Below, piece after piece: positions 42,741-52,352 of a stretch of 64,000 nt of DNA. The stretch lies in NCBI GenBank assembly GCA_964369385.1, contig CAYJEY010000003.1:1-64000 (forward strand). Reading direction: 5' to 3'. A program made the position numbers and the translations under genes. This DNA is from CALVGQ01 sp964369385 (GTDB lineage Bacteria; Bacillota_I; Bacilli_A; Erysipelotrichales; Erysipelotrichaceae). The notes beneath the pieces were generated by a model, which worked only from the letters and a program-made list of their open reading frames with translations, did not search any database and was not told the origin of the DNA. Within the stretch, counting starts at the first letter, position 1. Every line of letters starts with the position of its first letter.

Positions 42741-44177
42741 TTATATTTTGATTGTCATTTGTTTAATGATTTCATTTTTTAAATCAAATAAACTTTGCGA
42801 GAAATCAACGTAGTAATTATGTGGGTAACGAAGACGTTTAACTTCATCCCATAAAGTATCCATTTGCAAAGCACAATACTCACGAACTTGTTGCGTATTA
42901 GGTACATCATAAACAAGTTTTCCTTCTTTAAAAATAGGAACGAGTAATTCTTTTGCAATATAGTTTGAAATTCGTTTTTGCTTCCAAGGAGCTAAAGGGT
43001 CAAAAAGTAAGTATTCATCTTCAGGAATGATTTCATCATGGAGGGCAAGAATATCGGCTATTGCTTTCCCATCTTCTTTGTCGTAAAAACGAATTACTTT
43101 TTTAAATCCAGGATTTGTGAGTTTTCCGATGTTGCCACTAATTTTTATTTTAGGCACAATTTCACCGTTGACTTCATGAGCACATACTTTGTAGACACCT
43201 CCTAGTACCGGAGTTGATTTAGCAGTTACGAGCTGCTCTCCTACACCAAATATATCAATTTTTGCTTCTTGCATAAGTAAATCATCAATTAAGAATTCAT
43301 CTAAGCTGTTAGATACAACAATTTTGGTATTGTGCAGACCAGCTGCATCAAGCATTTTACGAGCTTTTTTAGAAAGATATGCTAAGTCACCACTATCTAG
43401 ACGAATCGCTTTAAGTTGATAACCATTTGGGATTAAGTATTCATGAGCTACTTTGATGGCATTCGGGATTCCAGAGTGTAAGGTATCATAAGTATCAACT
43501 AGAAGTGAGCAATTGTCAGGGGAAACTTGTGCATAGCTTAGAAATGCATCATATTCATTATCGTGAAGTTGAATATAACTATGAGCTACTGTACCAGTCA
43601 CAGGGATATTATATTGTAATCCAGCTTGTGTACAAGCTGTGCCAACTGCACCACTGATATAACTTGCACGAGCACTCTCAACGGCAGCATCGATACCATG
43701 GGAGCGACGACTTCCAAATTCAAGTACATCAGTTCCACGAGCAGCAATGACAACACGTTTTGCTTTGGTTGAAATAAGTGTTCCATAGTTAATAAACAAC
43801 AATAAGATAGTTTCAATGACTTGTGCTTGGATCAATTTCCCGCGAACAGTTACAATAGGTTCATTAGCGAAGATTGCAGTACCTTCAGGAACTGCCCAAA
43901 CGTCGATGTCCATCTTCATATTTTTAAGATAAGTTAAAAACTCTTCATCGAAATGTCCCGATTGACGTAAGTAATCAATTTGTTCATCACTATAGCTAAA
44001 GTTTTGAATGAAGTCGATGAAGCGATGTAATCCATTTGCGATTAAATATCCACCACCATCTGGGATTCTTCGTACAAACATATCAAAGTAACCGATTTCT
44101 TCATGTTTGTTTTGTTTAAAGTATGCATACGACATTGTATACTCATAAAAATCGGTGACAAACATCTCTTTATTCAT
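42741..44177 (-). CDS. pncB: Nicotinate phosphoribosyltransferase
   Basis: The 478-residue enzyme makes nicotinate mononucleotide for NAD salvage. Features are FVTDFYEYTMSYAYF, FDMFVRRIPDGGGYLIANGL, EFGSRRSHG, the phospho-histidine region PVTGTVAHSYI, AIRLDSGDL and GVGEQLVTA. Length is that of the longer Gram-positive form. GGAGG about 6 nt before the ATG at 44177 sets the start; an ATG ten codons upstream is rejected. Confidence 0.95.
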   Translation of the reverse strand: MNKEMFVTDFYEYTMSYAYFKQNKHEEIGYFDMFVRRIPDGGGYLIANGLHRFIDFIQNFSYSDEQIDYLRQSGHFDEEFLTYLKNMKMDIDVWAVPEGTAIFANEPIVTVRGKLIQAQVIETILLLFINYGTLISTKAKRVVIAARGTDVLEFGSRRSHGIDAAVESARASYISGAVGTACTQAGLQYNIPVTGTVAHSYIQLHDNEYDAFLSYAQVSPDNCSLLVDTYDTLHSGIPNAIKVAHEYLIPNGYQLKAIRLDSGDLAYLSKKARKMLDAAGLHNTKIVVSNSLDEFLIDDLLMQEAKIDIFGVGEQLVTAKSTPVLGGVYKVCAHEVNGEIVPKIKISGNIGKLTNPGFKKVIRFYDKEDGKAIADILALHDEIIPEDEYLLFDPLAPWKQKRISNYIAKELLVPIFKEGKLVYDVPNTQQVREYCALQMDTLWDEVKRLRYPHNYYVDFSQSLFDLKNEIIKQMTIKI

Positions 44178-44349
44178 AATAACCTCCAGTGTTCTGCAAG
44201 CTGACATTCATATATAAATAAGTTATAATAAATATTCCTGTGCTTTAAACTAAATAATATTATAACATAATTTAGTTTTTAAGCCACAAAAAGCATGAAA
44301 ATGGTTGTTTATAGAATTTTGAGTCATAATAAAAAGAGGAGGAACTAAC

Positions 44350-45618
44350 ATGAATAAAATTGAATTAAAAAAAGGTGTATCTTTAGCACTTGTAAATACG
44401 AATCAATTTAAAGATGTTTTGATTAATATAAGATTTTTATCAAAAGTAGATCGCAAGAACACAATCATTCGTACAATATTAAGTCAGATGTTGTATGATC
44501 GTTGTACAAAGTGGCCAACTAAACAGGCAGTGAGTGAACATATGGATGATTTGTATGGAGCGAGTGTATTTACGCGAGGATACAATTACGGGGATATGTA
44601 TGCATTTGAATTCCGTTTTAAATGCATTAATGAGCAGTATACAAATGAAAATACTTTTGAGCGTATCTTTAAAACAGCTTATGAATTTGTGTTTCAACCT
44701 TTATTAAAAGATGGATATATCGATTGTGATCTTTTTGAAGAAGCTAAAAAAGAAACTATTCTTACAAATGCGCGTCGGCAAGACCAACCACAAACCAAAG
44801 CTATGTCTATGGCGGGTTCAATGTTTGCTCAAGGATATTCATTGGCGAAAACACAACTCATTACTAAAGAAGAGATTCAAGAGATTACTTGTGAAGATGC
44901 GACGAGTGCATATTATGAGATGCTACGACAAGATGAAGTAATGATGTTTGTAGTAGGGAAGATTAATGAAGAAAAGACATTGAGTTATGTGCAACGATTC
45001 TTTGATTTTGAAGCTCGTGAAGAAATTAAGGAAAGTGCCTATTTAGTGAAAAAAGAAGATTTGGAAGAAGATAGCCAAGTAATGAGTATTGATCAGAGTG
45101 TATTAGTAATGATGTTTACGACTGATTGTAATATTGCTACTGAAGACTATTGGACGATGCGTGTGGCGAATGGGTTGTTTGGACAACTTTCAACTTCTTT
45201 GCTATTTCAAGAAATACGAGAAAAGAGAAGTCTTTGCTATTCGATATATTCAAGGCCTATGGCTTTTGAAGGTGGATTAGCCGTAAGCACAGGGATTCAA
45301 CGTAGTAAACTAGAAGAAGTAAAACAATGTGTTTTAGAGCAAGTAGACAACATGTGTAACGGAAACTTTAAAGATGAAGACTTTCAAAGTGCTAAAGTGA
45401 TGTTGATAAATGCCATTAATGGATCTTTTGATGATCCAATGAATGTGGTAAATTTTGAATTTCAAAACGCTATTTTAGATCATCATCAATCACTTGAGCA
45501 ATGTGTTGAAGCAATTGAGAAGACAACAAAAGAAGATGTAATGAAGGTGTTCAAAAAAATAAAACATGTAGTTACATTTAGTTTGTTGCAGGAGGATGAA
45601 AATGGAAAAGCATATTGA
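44350..45618 (+). CDS. yfmF: M16-family peptidase-like protein YfmF
   Basis: The 422-residue protein has the M16 fold but no HxxEH zinc motif. It matches the inactive partner of the YfmF/YfmH pair, with SEHMDDLYGASVFTRGYNYGD, RRQDQPQTKA, LFQEIREKRSLCYSIYS and AVSTGIQ. It overlaps its active partner by 17 nt, consistent with a 1:1 heterodimer. GAGGAGG precedes the ATG. In many Firmicutes this pair sits near other RNA- or envelope-related genes; here it stands alone between pncB and the ssb-like gene. Confidence 0.92.
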   Translation: MNKIELKKGVSLALVNTNQFKDVLINIRFLSKVDRKNTIIRTILSQMLYDRCTKWPTKQAVSEHMDDLYGASVFTRGYNYGDMYAFEFRFKCINEQYTNENTFERIFKTAYEFVFQPLLKDGYIDCDLFEEAKKETILTNARRQDQPQTKAMSMAGSMFAQGYSLAKTQLITKEEIQEITCEDATSAYYEMLRQDEVMMFVVGKINEEKTLSYVQRFFDFEAREEIKESAYLVKKEDLEEDSQVMSIDQSVLVMMFTTDCNIATEDYWTMRVANGLFGQLSTSLLFQEIREKRSLCYSIYSRPMAFEGGLAVSTGIQRSKLEEVKQCVLEQVDNMCNGNFKDEDFQSAKVMLINAINGSFDDPMNVVNFEFQNAILDHHQSLEQCVEAIEKTTKEDVMKVFKKIKHVVTFSLLQEDENGKAY

Positions 45619-46891
45619 AAATAAGTATGATGAAACATACTATACACACCAATGTAGCAATGGCTTACGTTTGATTATTTGGCATAAACCTGAAATGAAG
45701 ACAACCTCTTGTGTTTTTGCAACACCTTATGGAGCACTTGATTTTGAACAAATTGACAAAGAAGGAAGACATTTTTTCCATCCTTCAGGAATTGCTCATT
45801 TTTTAGAACACAAGATGTTTGAATCAGATGGTGTTGATGTGATGAACGAGTTTGCTTCATTAGGGGCAAATGTCAATGCATTTACATCTTATAGCGAAAC
45901 GATGTACTATTTCTCTACATCGAGTCAAAATATTCAACGTCCATTGAATTTGCTGCTAGATTTTGTACAGGAATTAAATATTAGTGAAGAATCAGTTGAA
46001 AAAGAAAAAGGAATCATTACTCAAGAGTTGATGATGTACCTTCAAATGCCTGATTCTAGATTGTATTTTGAGTTATTTAAAGCCATGTTTCATGAACACG
46101 CATTTAAGTATGATATTGGAGGCACACCACAAAGTGTTGAAAATACAACGTATGAGCAATTAATGGAATGTTTTAAATTAAATTATCATCCTAAGAAAAT
46201 GATACTGGTGTGTGCAGGACCAATAGATCCAAGTGCCATCTTGGAAATTGTAGAAGAGAATCAAAAGAAAAAAAGTTTTGATACTTATATTGAATGTAAA
46301 AGAAAACCAATTGTAGAACCTGAGAGTGTAGTTAATGAAAATCTTCAAATTTTAATGGATGTAAGCGCAACAAAAGTAGCTGTAGGAATTAAACTAAAAC
46401 CATGGGTCAGCACGAGTAGGGATAAAATTTGCCAAGAGTGGGCGATTCGCTTTGCGTTTGAGTCTCACTTTAGTTCACTCAATGTAGATTACCAACGCTG
46501 GATAGATCAAGATATTATCAATAACTATTTTGATTTTGATGTAGATATGCAGACAGATGTTGCCTTTATTTCTTTTGTGAATGAAACGGAAGAAAAAGAG
46601 AAGTTTAAGCAATTTATCATGGAAGAGTTGCAAAAATGCATCAATGAAGGAATTAGTTTAAAACTGTTAAATCAATTAAAAAAACGCTATTTTGGACAAG
46701 CCATGCGCGTTTTAAATTCTGTTGAGGATATTGCTGTAACTGATGCACGTAACAAACTAAATCATATTAGTTTGTTTGAGACACTTGATATACTTCAATC
46801 TTTAGATCAAAAAATGATTAAAGAAGCGTTATCACATATTTCTTTAGAGAATGTTGCGATGGTTTCTATTATGAAGAAATCGGAGAGTTAA
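45602..46891 (+). CDS. yfmH: M16-family zinc peptidase YfmH
   Basis: The 429-residue protease carries the inverted zinc motif HFLEH in GIAHFLEHKMFE (about 64-75) and the distal glutamate in KGIITQELMMY, so it is predicted to be active. ANVNAFTSYSETMYYFS follows, as in pitrilysin-type peptidases. The ATG at 45602 is preferred because AGGAGG lies directly before an ATG two codons earlier. It pairs with YfmF. A GNRA-loop terminator follows. Confidence 0.93.
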   Translation: MEKHIENKYDETYYTHQCSNGLRLIIWHKPEMKTTSCVFATPYGALDFEQIDKEGRHFFHPSGIAHFLEHKMFESDGVDVMNEFASLGANVNAFTSYSETMYYFSTSSQNIQRPLNLLLDFVQELNISEESVEKEKGIITQELMMYLQMPDSRLYFELFKAMFHEHAFKYDIGGTPQSVENTTYEQLMECFKLNYHPKKMILVCAGPIDPSAILEIVEENQKKKSFDTYIECKRKPIVEPESVVNENLQILMDVSATKVAVGIKLKPWVSTSRDKICQEWAIRFAFESHFSSLNVDYQRWIDQDIINNYFDFDVDMQTDVAFISFVNETEEKEKFKQFIMEELQKCINEGISLKLLNQLKKRYFGQAMRVLNSVEDIAVTDARNKLNHISLFETLDILQSLDQKMIKEALSHISLENVAMVSIMKKSES

Positions 46892-46900
46892 ACTATAATG

Positions 46901-46930
46901 CAAGGGCGAAAGCCCTTGTTTATTTTTTTT
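46901..46930. terminator. Bidirectional terminator between yfmH and the ssb-like gene
   Basis: CAAGGGC and GCCCTTG form a 7-bp GC-rich stem with a GAAA tetraloop, followed by T-rich sequence. It overlaps the 3' end of the minus-strand gene. Confidence 0.82.
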
Positions 46931-47237
46931 CAATGAATGATACTTTCTCAGCTACGAGTTCAGCGTTATAGTAGGTAGTGTTTTCTTTGTGAACATTAAA
47001 GGATTGAAGTCGGCCTTTAACAACTAAAATACTTCCTATGGTACATAAATCACAACATGATTCTGCAATTCCACGCCATAACTGAACATTAAATATATCA
47101 CTATCTACGGTTCCGTCTGAATTTTTGTAGCCACGCTCTACTTCTAAGAGTAGATTAGCGACTTTTAACTTGTTGGGGGTTTCTTGAAGTACGGGCATTT
47201 GAACTACTTTACCAATTAAAATACTTTGATTTAACAT
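46920..47237 (-). CDS. Short single-stranded DNA-binding protein paralogue
   Basis: The 105-residue protein is a single OB fold of the SSB family: LNQSILIGKVVQMPVL at the start, VANLLLEVERGYKN, DIFNVQLWRG and SILVVKGRLQS. It lacks the long acidic C-terminal tail with DDDIPF used by main SSBs to recruit partners. This resembles the short SsbB-type paralogues linked to natural competence. AGGAGGATATCAC fixes the ATG at 47237; a longer frame back to 47384 is rejected. It is divergent from ffh. Confidence 0.83.
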   Translation of the reverse strand: MLNQSILIGKVVQMPVLQETPNKLKVANLLLEVERGYKNSDGTVDSDIFNVQLWRGIAESCCDLCTIGSILVVKGRLQSFNVHKENTTYYNAELVAEKVSFIEKK

Positions 47238-47420
47238 GTGATATCCTCCTATCAAAACCATTATGTTCTGATTAATGTAGAGATGCAAATGTAGAAACTT
47301 GCCTAATTGTGCAATGTTAGTGTTAAAAATGCTCGAAAATCTAGTGAAATTGCTCATTTTCTTAATGTTGTAATTGATTAACAACTAAAGTATAATAAAT
47401 GAGCGAAAGGTTGTGAGAAC

Positions 47421-48809
47421 ATGGTATTTGAATCATTAAGTGAACGTTTAAATAAAGCGTTTAAAAACATAACAGGAAAAGGAAAACTTTCTGAAAAGAA
47501 TATGGAGGATATGCTAAAAGAGGTGCGATTAGCACTTTTAGAAGCAGATGTTAACTTCAAAATCGTAAAAGAATTTTTAGATAATGTAAAAACAAAGGCA
47601 ATTGGGCAAGATGTCTATGATACTTTAGATCCATCACAAATGGTTGTCAAAATCGTACATGATGAATTGGTGGATTTGCTTGGAGAAAAAGAAGTTCCAA
47701 TTAAATATAATGAACACGGGATAACTACATTAATGATGGTGGGGCTACAAGGGACAGGTAAAACAACATCGATTGCTAAAGTAGCTCGCTACATGATGAA
47801 AAAAGAGAATCGAAAAGTTATGCTTATTGCAGCTGACTTGGTTCGACCAGCAGCAATTGAACAGTTAAAAACGCTAGGGAAATCAATTGGAGTTGAAGTC
47901 TTCTCACGTGGTAATGAATTAAGCGCGGTCCAAACAGTAGAGGAAGGGTTACGCTATGCTCAATCACAAGATGTAGATACTGTTTTAATTGATACTGCAG
48001 GACGCCTACATATTGATGAAGAGTTAATGGGGGAGCTAAAACAAATCCAACAGATTACAAAGGCTGACAATATTTTATTGACAGTAGATGCAATGACTGG
48101 ACAAGATATTGTTCAAGTTGCGTCTTCATTCCATGAAACACTTCCAATCACAGGACTAGTCTTAACGAAACTTGATGGTGATGCTAGAGGGGGAGGTATT
48201 CTCTCAGTTAGAAAAATCACTGGTGTCCCAGTACAATTCATCGGAGTTGGAGAAAAAGTTGATGAATTAGAATTATTTCACCCAGACCGTATGGCGGATC
48301 GAATCTTGGGTATGGGAGATATCATGACACTTGTGGAACAAGCGCAAGAGAAAATGGACATGAAAGCAGCAGAAGATAGCGCTGCAAGAATGATGTCAGG
48401 TCAATTTACGCTTGATGATATGCTATTACAATTTGAACAGATTTCAAAAATGGGACCACTAGGTGGACTTATGAAAATGATTCCTGGTTTTTCGCAAATG
48501 GCAAAGCAAATCAATGACCAAGATGCGGAAGCACAAATGAAGCGTCAAAAAGCAATTATTCAAAGTATGACAAAAGAAGAACGTCAAGACCCGAGTGGTC
48601 TTAGATCTTCACATAAAAATCGTATTGCCCGAGGAAGTGGTGCTAGTGTACAGGAAGTAAATCGTTTGGTAAATCAATTCGAAAAAATGAAACAAACGAT
48701 GAAACAGTTAAGCACACTTCAAAGTAAAGGTAATGGATTTAACCTTGAAGGTATGCTTAATCCAACAAAAGCTGCACCAAAAAATAAACAACGAGGAAGA
48801 CGCTGGTAA
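47421..48809 (+). CDS. ffh: Signal recognition particle GTPase Ffh
   Basis: The 462-residue protein has the N domain (1-90), and the G domain with GLQGTGKTTSIAKVA, DLVRPAAIEQL, DTAGRLHID and TKLDGDARGG. A methionine-rich M domain (from about 300) carries the RNA-binding RIARGSGASVQEVNRL helix. It directs nascent membrane proteins to FtsY and SecYEG. The usual upstream partner gene ylxM is not in front of it, and the usual downstream rpsP is about 8.5 kb away beyond a PTS island. Confidence 0.97.
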   Translation: MVFESLSERLNKAFKNITGKGKLSEKNMEDMLKEVRLALLEADVNFKIVKEFLDNVKTKAIGQDVYDTLDPSQMVVKIVHDELVDLLGEKEVPIKYNEHGITTLMMVGLQGTGKTTSIAKVARYMMKKENRKVMLIAADLVRPAAIEQLKTLGKSIGVEVFSRGNELSAVQTVEEGLRYAQSQDVDTVLIDTAGRLHIDEELMGELKQIQQITKADNILLTVDAMTGQDIVQVASSFHETLPITGLVLTKLDGDARGGGILSVRKITGVPVQFIGVGEKVDELELFHPDRMADRILGMGDIMTLVEQAQEKMDMKAAEDSAARMMSGQFTLDDMLLQFEQISKMGPLGGLMKMIPGFSQMAKQINDQDAEAQMKRQKAIIQSMTKEERQDPSGLRSSHKNRIARGSGASVQEVNRLVNQFEKMKQTMKQLSTLQSKGNGFNLEGMLNPTKAAPKNKQRGRRW

Positions 48810-48859
48810 AACAAGACTAATCTTATAAAGGTAATGTTTTATCGTGAATCTAATCAGGT

Positions 48860-48896
48860 TAAAGTCAGTGGTTCTTATAATCACTGACTTTTTTTA
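48860..48896 (+). terminator. Terminator after ffh
   Basis: AAAGTCAGTG (48861-48870) pairs with CACTGACTTT (48882-48891) and is followed by Ts. It separates ffh from the PTS island. Confidence 0.85.
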
Positions 48897-49021
48897 TGTT
48901 TGCTTGTCTAAAAGAAAAATATATGAATAAACTTTAATTGAAGGTTAAAGTAAAGATTTTTTTTAAAAAGTATACAATATAAATCCATTTTTCCACATTA
49001 ATATGGAAGTAATGTGTACTA

Positions 49022-49048
49022 TGAAAGCGCTTAAGTGAATTCTATAAT
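49022..49048 (+). promoter_or_regulatory. CcpA-type cre site and -10 element of the PTS operon
   Basis: TGAAAGCGCTTAAG (49022-49035) closely matches the catabolite-responsive element consensus. It lies 7 nt before TATAAT (49043-49048), i.e. across the -35 region, where no good -35 hexamer exists. Binding of CcpA would therefore block the promoter when preferred sugars are present. Confidence 0.7.
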
Positions 49049-49078
49049 AACAATGTGGATAGATAAAGGGGACTTCCA

Positions 49079-51025
49079 ATGAAACAAACAAGGAGAAGTA
49101 ATGATTTAATTAAGTTATTGATTCAAAAGAATGATTTTTTTCCAACAAGTTTTTATAGTGACATACTTAATGTATCAGAGAAAACTATCTATAATGATAT
49201 TCAAGAGTTAGAGCCACATTTAAAGCAATATAATTTGAGTATTATTAAAAAGCCTAGACATGGTATTAAACTAGAAGGGCTTCAAACAAATATAGATAAA
49301 CTGATTACTAAACTTAAATTTGATAGTAATCTAGACTCAAATTCGGCATCATTAAAAAGACAGATTGAAATTATAAGAAGATTAATTGTAGAAAATCAAT
49401 CAACATCATATGAAGAATTATCAAAAGAACTCTTTGCTAGTGCCTCATCGATTAGGATTGATATTGAAAAAATCAATCAAAAGTTAAAAGCTAGTAATGT
49501 TCGGGTAGTCTCCGATAAATTTGGTACAAAGGTCGCCGGTTCGCAACAAGAAATACAAAGAGCATTTACTCAATTTGTCTTTATGACATTTGAGGAAGAA
49601 TATCCATATCAACATATTAATCTGGAAGCTATAAAAAATTTTATCGATGAGATATTCGTTGACTCAATGTGCAATTTTGCAGATAACTTAGTAAAGGATT
49701 TAGTAATCAGTTCTTCTAAAAAGATGACAGATAATTATATTTGTTACTTATATATTAGTTTGCTTATTTTACTTTCTAGAGTGTATCATAATCAACATGT
49801 TGAAATCGAAAATAACTTAACGTATCAAATGATTGAGCAGTTAGAACAATATCTACTTTCATCAGATATTGCGGTTCGCATCAGTAATAAACTCGGTATT
49901 GTGCTTGAAGAGGAGGATATCTTGTATCTTAGTCATATCTTACTAGCGCATGGTGTAGAGTCTTATTCTAATCATTATTTACCCGATATGCGCTTTAAAC
50001 TACAAGTAAAACAAATGATTAGTAATATGAGTAGTATTTTACGAGTAGATATGAGAGAAGACGAGCGATTATACAACGCATTAATAGCACATATCATTCC
50101 TATGATTCATAGAGCAAAAAATAACTTTATGATTCGATGTCCATTGCTAGAAGCAATTAAGAAACAATATCAAGTGATGTTTTCACTTACATGGTATGTA
50201 CTAAGAAATGTGGAAAATATGTTTCAAGTATCCCTGAGTGATGACGAAGTGGCCTTTTTAACCGTACATTTTCAAGTAGCGTTTGATCGAATATATAAAT
50301 CGCGTAAAGTAGTACTTACATTACCGAAAAGTCTTGCGACAGCTGAATTGCTTTACAGCAGTATTAGAGAAATTATCTCCCAAAAAGATTACTTAGAGGT
50401 AATTAGCGATGAGCAAATTAATGATTATAATTTAACAGATGTTGACTTTGTAATCGCAACTCGGGAATTGAATATTAAAAATAAAGTAATTTATGTATCG
50501 CCAATCATGACAAATGCAGAACGACAAGAAATTGTTGACTACTATTTAATGATTAGTACAAAAGCGCACGAATTAAAAGCAAGAGGGAAAACATCTGAAC
50601 TCCAACAATTTTTGAAAAGAGAGAATTTGTATTTGAATAAAGATTTTGAAACTAAAGAAGAATGCATTGATTTTATTGTTGATGATTTTGTAAAACGTGG
50701 TTTAGTAAGTAAAAATACAGGTATCGAAATTCATCAAAGGGAATCACTTGGTTCAACAAGTATTGATACTGGTGTTGCGGTTCCTCATGCATCACCATCC
50801 AATGTTATATCATCAAATATTGCGTTGATGACTCTTAAAAAGCCAATTTCATGGGGTGGAGTAAAAATATCGTTAGTTATTTTGATGGCTTTTGCACAAA
50901 GTGATTATGATCGAATGGTAGATGTCTTTTCACAAATATATAATGCAATTGATGAGAAAGGAAAAGTTATTAAATTGTCACTTGTCAACTCATATGGAGA
51001 TGTCATTGATAATTTTATAGATTAG
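49079..51025 (+). CDS. PRD-domain PTS-linked transcriptional activator (MtlR/LicR-like)
   Basis: The 648-residue regulator has two N-terminal helix-turn-helix parts (about 5-60 and 95-160) and two PTS regulation domains (about 180-290 and 300-400). A IIB-like domain (about 405-490) and a C-terminal IIA-like domain (about 505-648) with TGVAVPHASPS, containing the phospho-histidine, complete it. In the IIB-like domain the usual phospho-cysteine position reads VVLTLPKSLATAELL with no Cys, so that input is probably lost. Phosphorylation by the PTS would set activity according to substrate and glucose supply. GGGGACTTCCA precedes the ATG; it is the first gene of the island. Confidence 0.92.
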   Translation: MKQTRRSNDLIKLLIQKNDFFPTSFYSDILNVSEKTIYNDIQELEPHLKQYNLSIIKKPRHGIKLEGLQTNIDKLITKLKFDSNLDSNSASLKRQIEIIRRLIVENQSTSYEELSKELFASASSIRIDIEKINQKLKASNVRVVSDKFGTKVAGSQQEIQRAFTQFVFMTFEEEYPYQHINLEAIKNFIDEIFVDSMCNFADNLVKDLVISSSKKMTDNYICYLYISLLILLSRVYHNQHVEIENNLTYQMIEQLEQYLLSSDIAVRISNKLGIVLEEEDILYLSHILLAHGVESYSNHYLPDMRFKLQVKQMISNMSSILRVDMREDERLYNALIAHIIPMIHRAKNNFMIRCPLLEAIKKQYQVMFSLTWYVLRNVENMFQVSLSDDEVAFLTVHFQVAFDRIYKSRKVVLTLPKSLATAELLYSSIREIISQKDYLEVISDEQINDYNLTDVDFVIATRELNIKNKVIYVSPIMTNAERQEIVDYYLMISTKAHELKARGKTSELQQFLKRENLYLNKDFETKEECIDFIVDDFVKRGLVSKNTGIEIHQRESLGSTSIDTGVAVPHASPSNVISSNIALMTLKKPISWGGVKISLVILMAFAQSDYDRMVDVFSQIYNAIDEKGKVIKLSLVNSYGDVIDNFID

Positions 51026-51038
51026 AAAGGAGGAAGCT

Positions 51039-51497
51039 ATGGTTTTTGATAAGGAAATTGCTTTGTTTAACCAAAAGGCAAGTACGAAAGAAGAAGCTAC
51101 TAAAATTTTGGCAAATCATATGATAAAGCTTGGCATTGTAAAAGAAGATTTTCATGAAGCAATTCTTGAAAGAGAACAAAATTTCCCAACGGGATTAAGA
51201 CTAGCAGATGGAAGTGGAGTGGCGATACCACATACTGATATTGATAAGGTCAATGAATCACAAATTGCCTTTATGTCGCTTAGAGAACCAGTAAAGTTTA
51301 TCGAGATGGGAACAGATGATGCTGAGGTGGAAGTATCTATTATCTTTATGTTGGCACTTAAAGAAGCTCATGAACAATTAGATACACTACAAAACTTAAT
51401 GCAACTATTTTGTGATGTAGAGCAGATGAAAAAATTTCAAAAATGTTCAAATAAACAAGAATATATAACACTGATTAAAGAAGCAAATTTATTCTAA
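51039..51497 (+). CDS. PTS IIA component (fructose/galactitol-type)
   Basis: The 152-residue protein has the IIA fold of the mannitol-fructose/galactitol group. LREPVKFIEMG and the phospho-accepting His in DGSGVAIPHTD (about 66) are present. It receives phosphate from HPr and passes it to the IIB encoded downstream. AAAGGAGG precedes the ATG, 13 nt after the regulator. It closely resembles GatA-type subunits. Confidence 0.93.
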   Translation: MVFDKEIALFNQKASTKEEATKILANHMIKLGIVKEDFHEAILEREQNFPTGLRLADGSGVAIPHTDIDKVNESQIAFMSLREPVKFIEMGTDDAEVEVSIIFMLALKEAHEQLDTLQNLMQLFCDVEQMKKFQKCSNKQEYITLIKEANLF

Positions 51498-51509
51498 AGG
51501 AGGATTGTA

Positions 51510-52343
51510 ATGTTAGTAACTAGTAAAGAAATGTTTGAAGTGGCAAGGGTGAAAAAGTTCGCAATTCCTGCCCCTGATTATTTTGATTTAAATTCATGTC
51601 GGACTTATGTTCAAGTAGCGCAAGACTTAAACCAACCAATTATTTTATCATTTGCACAAGTGCACAAAGATGCACTTAGTTTAGAAGAAGCAGCGCTTAT
51701 TGGAAAATATTATGGTGAAAAAGCAACTGTGCCAGTTGTGTTACATCTAGATCATGGAGCTGATTTTGATTACATTAAGCGAGCAATTGACTTAGGGTTT
51801 ACTTCAGTCATGATTGATGCTTCGATGGATGACTTTGATACTAATGTAATGAAAACAAAAGAAGTAGTAGAATATGCACATAAGCATGGTGTTGTAGTCG
51901 AAGCTGAGATTGGGCATGTGGGATCTGGTGTTAACTATGAGAATCATGCACATAGTGATTCGATCTATACAGAGGTGGAAAGTGCAAAGCGCTTTGTAGA
52001 GCTTACTGGAGTTGATTCACTTGCTATATCTATTGGCACAGCACACGGCAAATATAAGGGAACTCCAATCATCAATTTTGAACGCTTAAAAGAAATTAAT
52101 GAAGTTCTAAACATTCCACTTGTATTACATGGGGGATCTTCCTCTGGTGAAGAAAATTTAAATCGATGTTCACAGCTAGGTATTAATAAAATAAATGTAT
52201 TTACAGATTTTATTGTAGCTGCATTAGATAAGATTAATGATGATAAACCAAGTGATTACTTTAAGTTACTAAACTGCGCAGAAGACGCAATGTACACAAC
52301 ACTAAAATATTACTATGAAGTGTTTGGGTGTACTAATAAATAG
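51510..52343 (+). CDS. Class II ketose-bisphosphate aldolase
   Basis: The 277-residue enzyme is a zinc-dependent class II aldolase of the FbaA/GatY/KbaY group. Features are PVVLHLDHGADFDYIKRAI (zinc His and catalytic Asp), VVEAEIGHVGSG, AISIGTAHGKYKG (zinc His), VLHGGSSSGEE (zinc His) and NVFTDF in place of the usual NxxTD. It would cleave a ketose bisphosphate to DHAP plus an aldehyde phosphate. EIGHVGSG departs from the EGELG-GG form of housekeeping FbaA, suggesting a dedicated substrate such as tagatose-type bisphosphates. No matching kinase is in the operon. Confidence 0.92.
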   Translation: MLVTSKEMFEVARVKKFAIPAPDYFDLNSCRTYVQVAQDLNQPIILSFAQVHKDALSLEEAALIGKYYGEKATVPVVLHLDHGADFDYIKRAIDLGFTSVMIDASMDDFDTNVMKTKEVVEYAHKHGVVVEAEIGHVGSGVNYENHAHSDSIYTEVESAKRFVELTGVDSLAISIGTAHGKYKGTPIINFERLKEINEVLNIPLVLHGGSSSGEENLNRCSQLGINKINVFTDFIVAALDKINDDKPSDYFKLLNCAEDAMYTTLKYYYEVFGCTNK

Positions 52344-52352
52344 GAGGCGACA

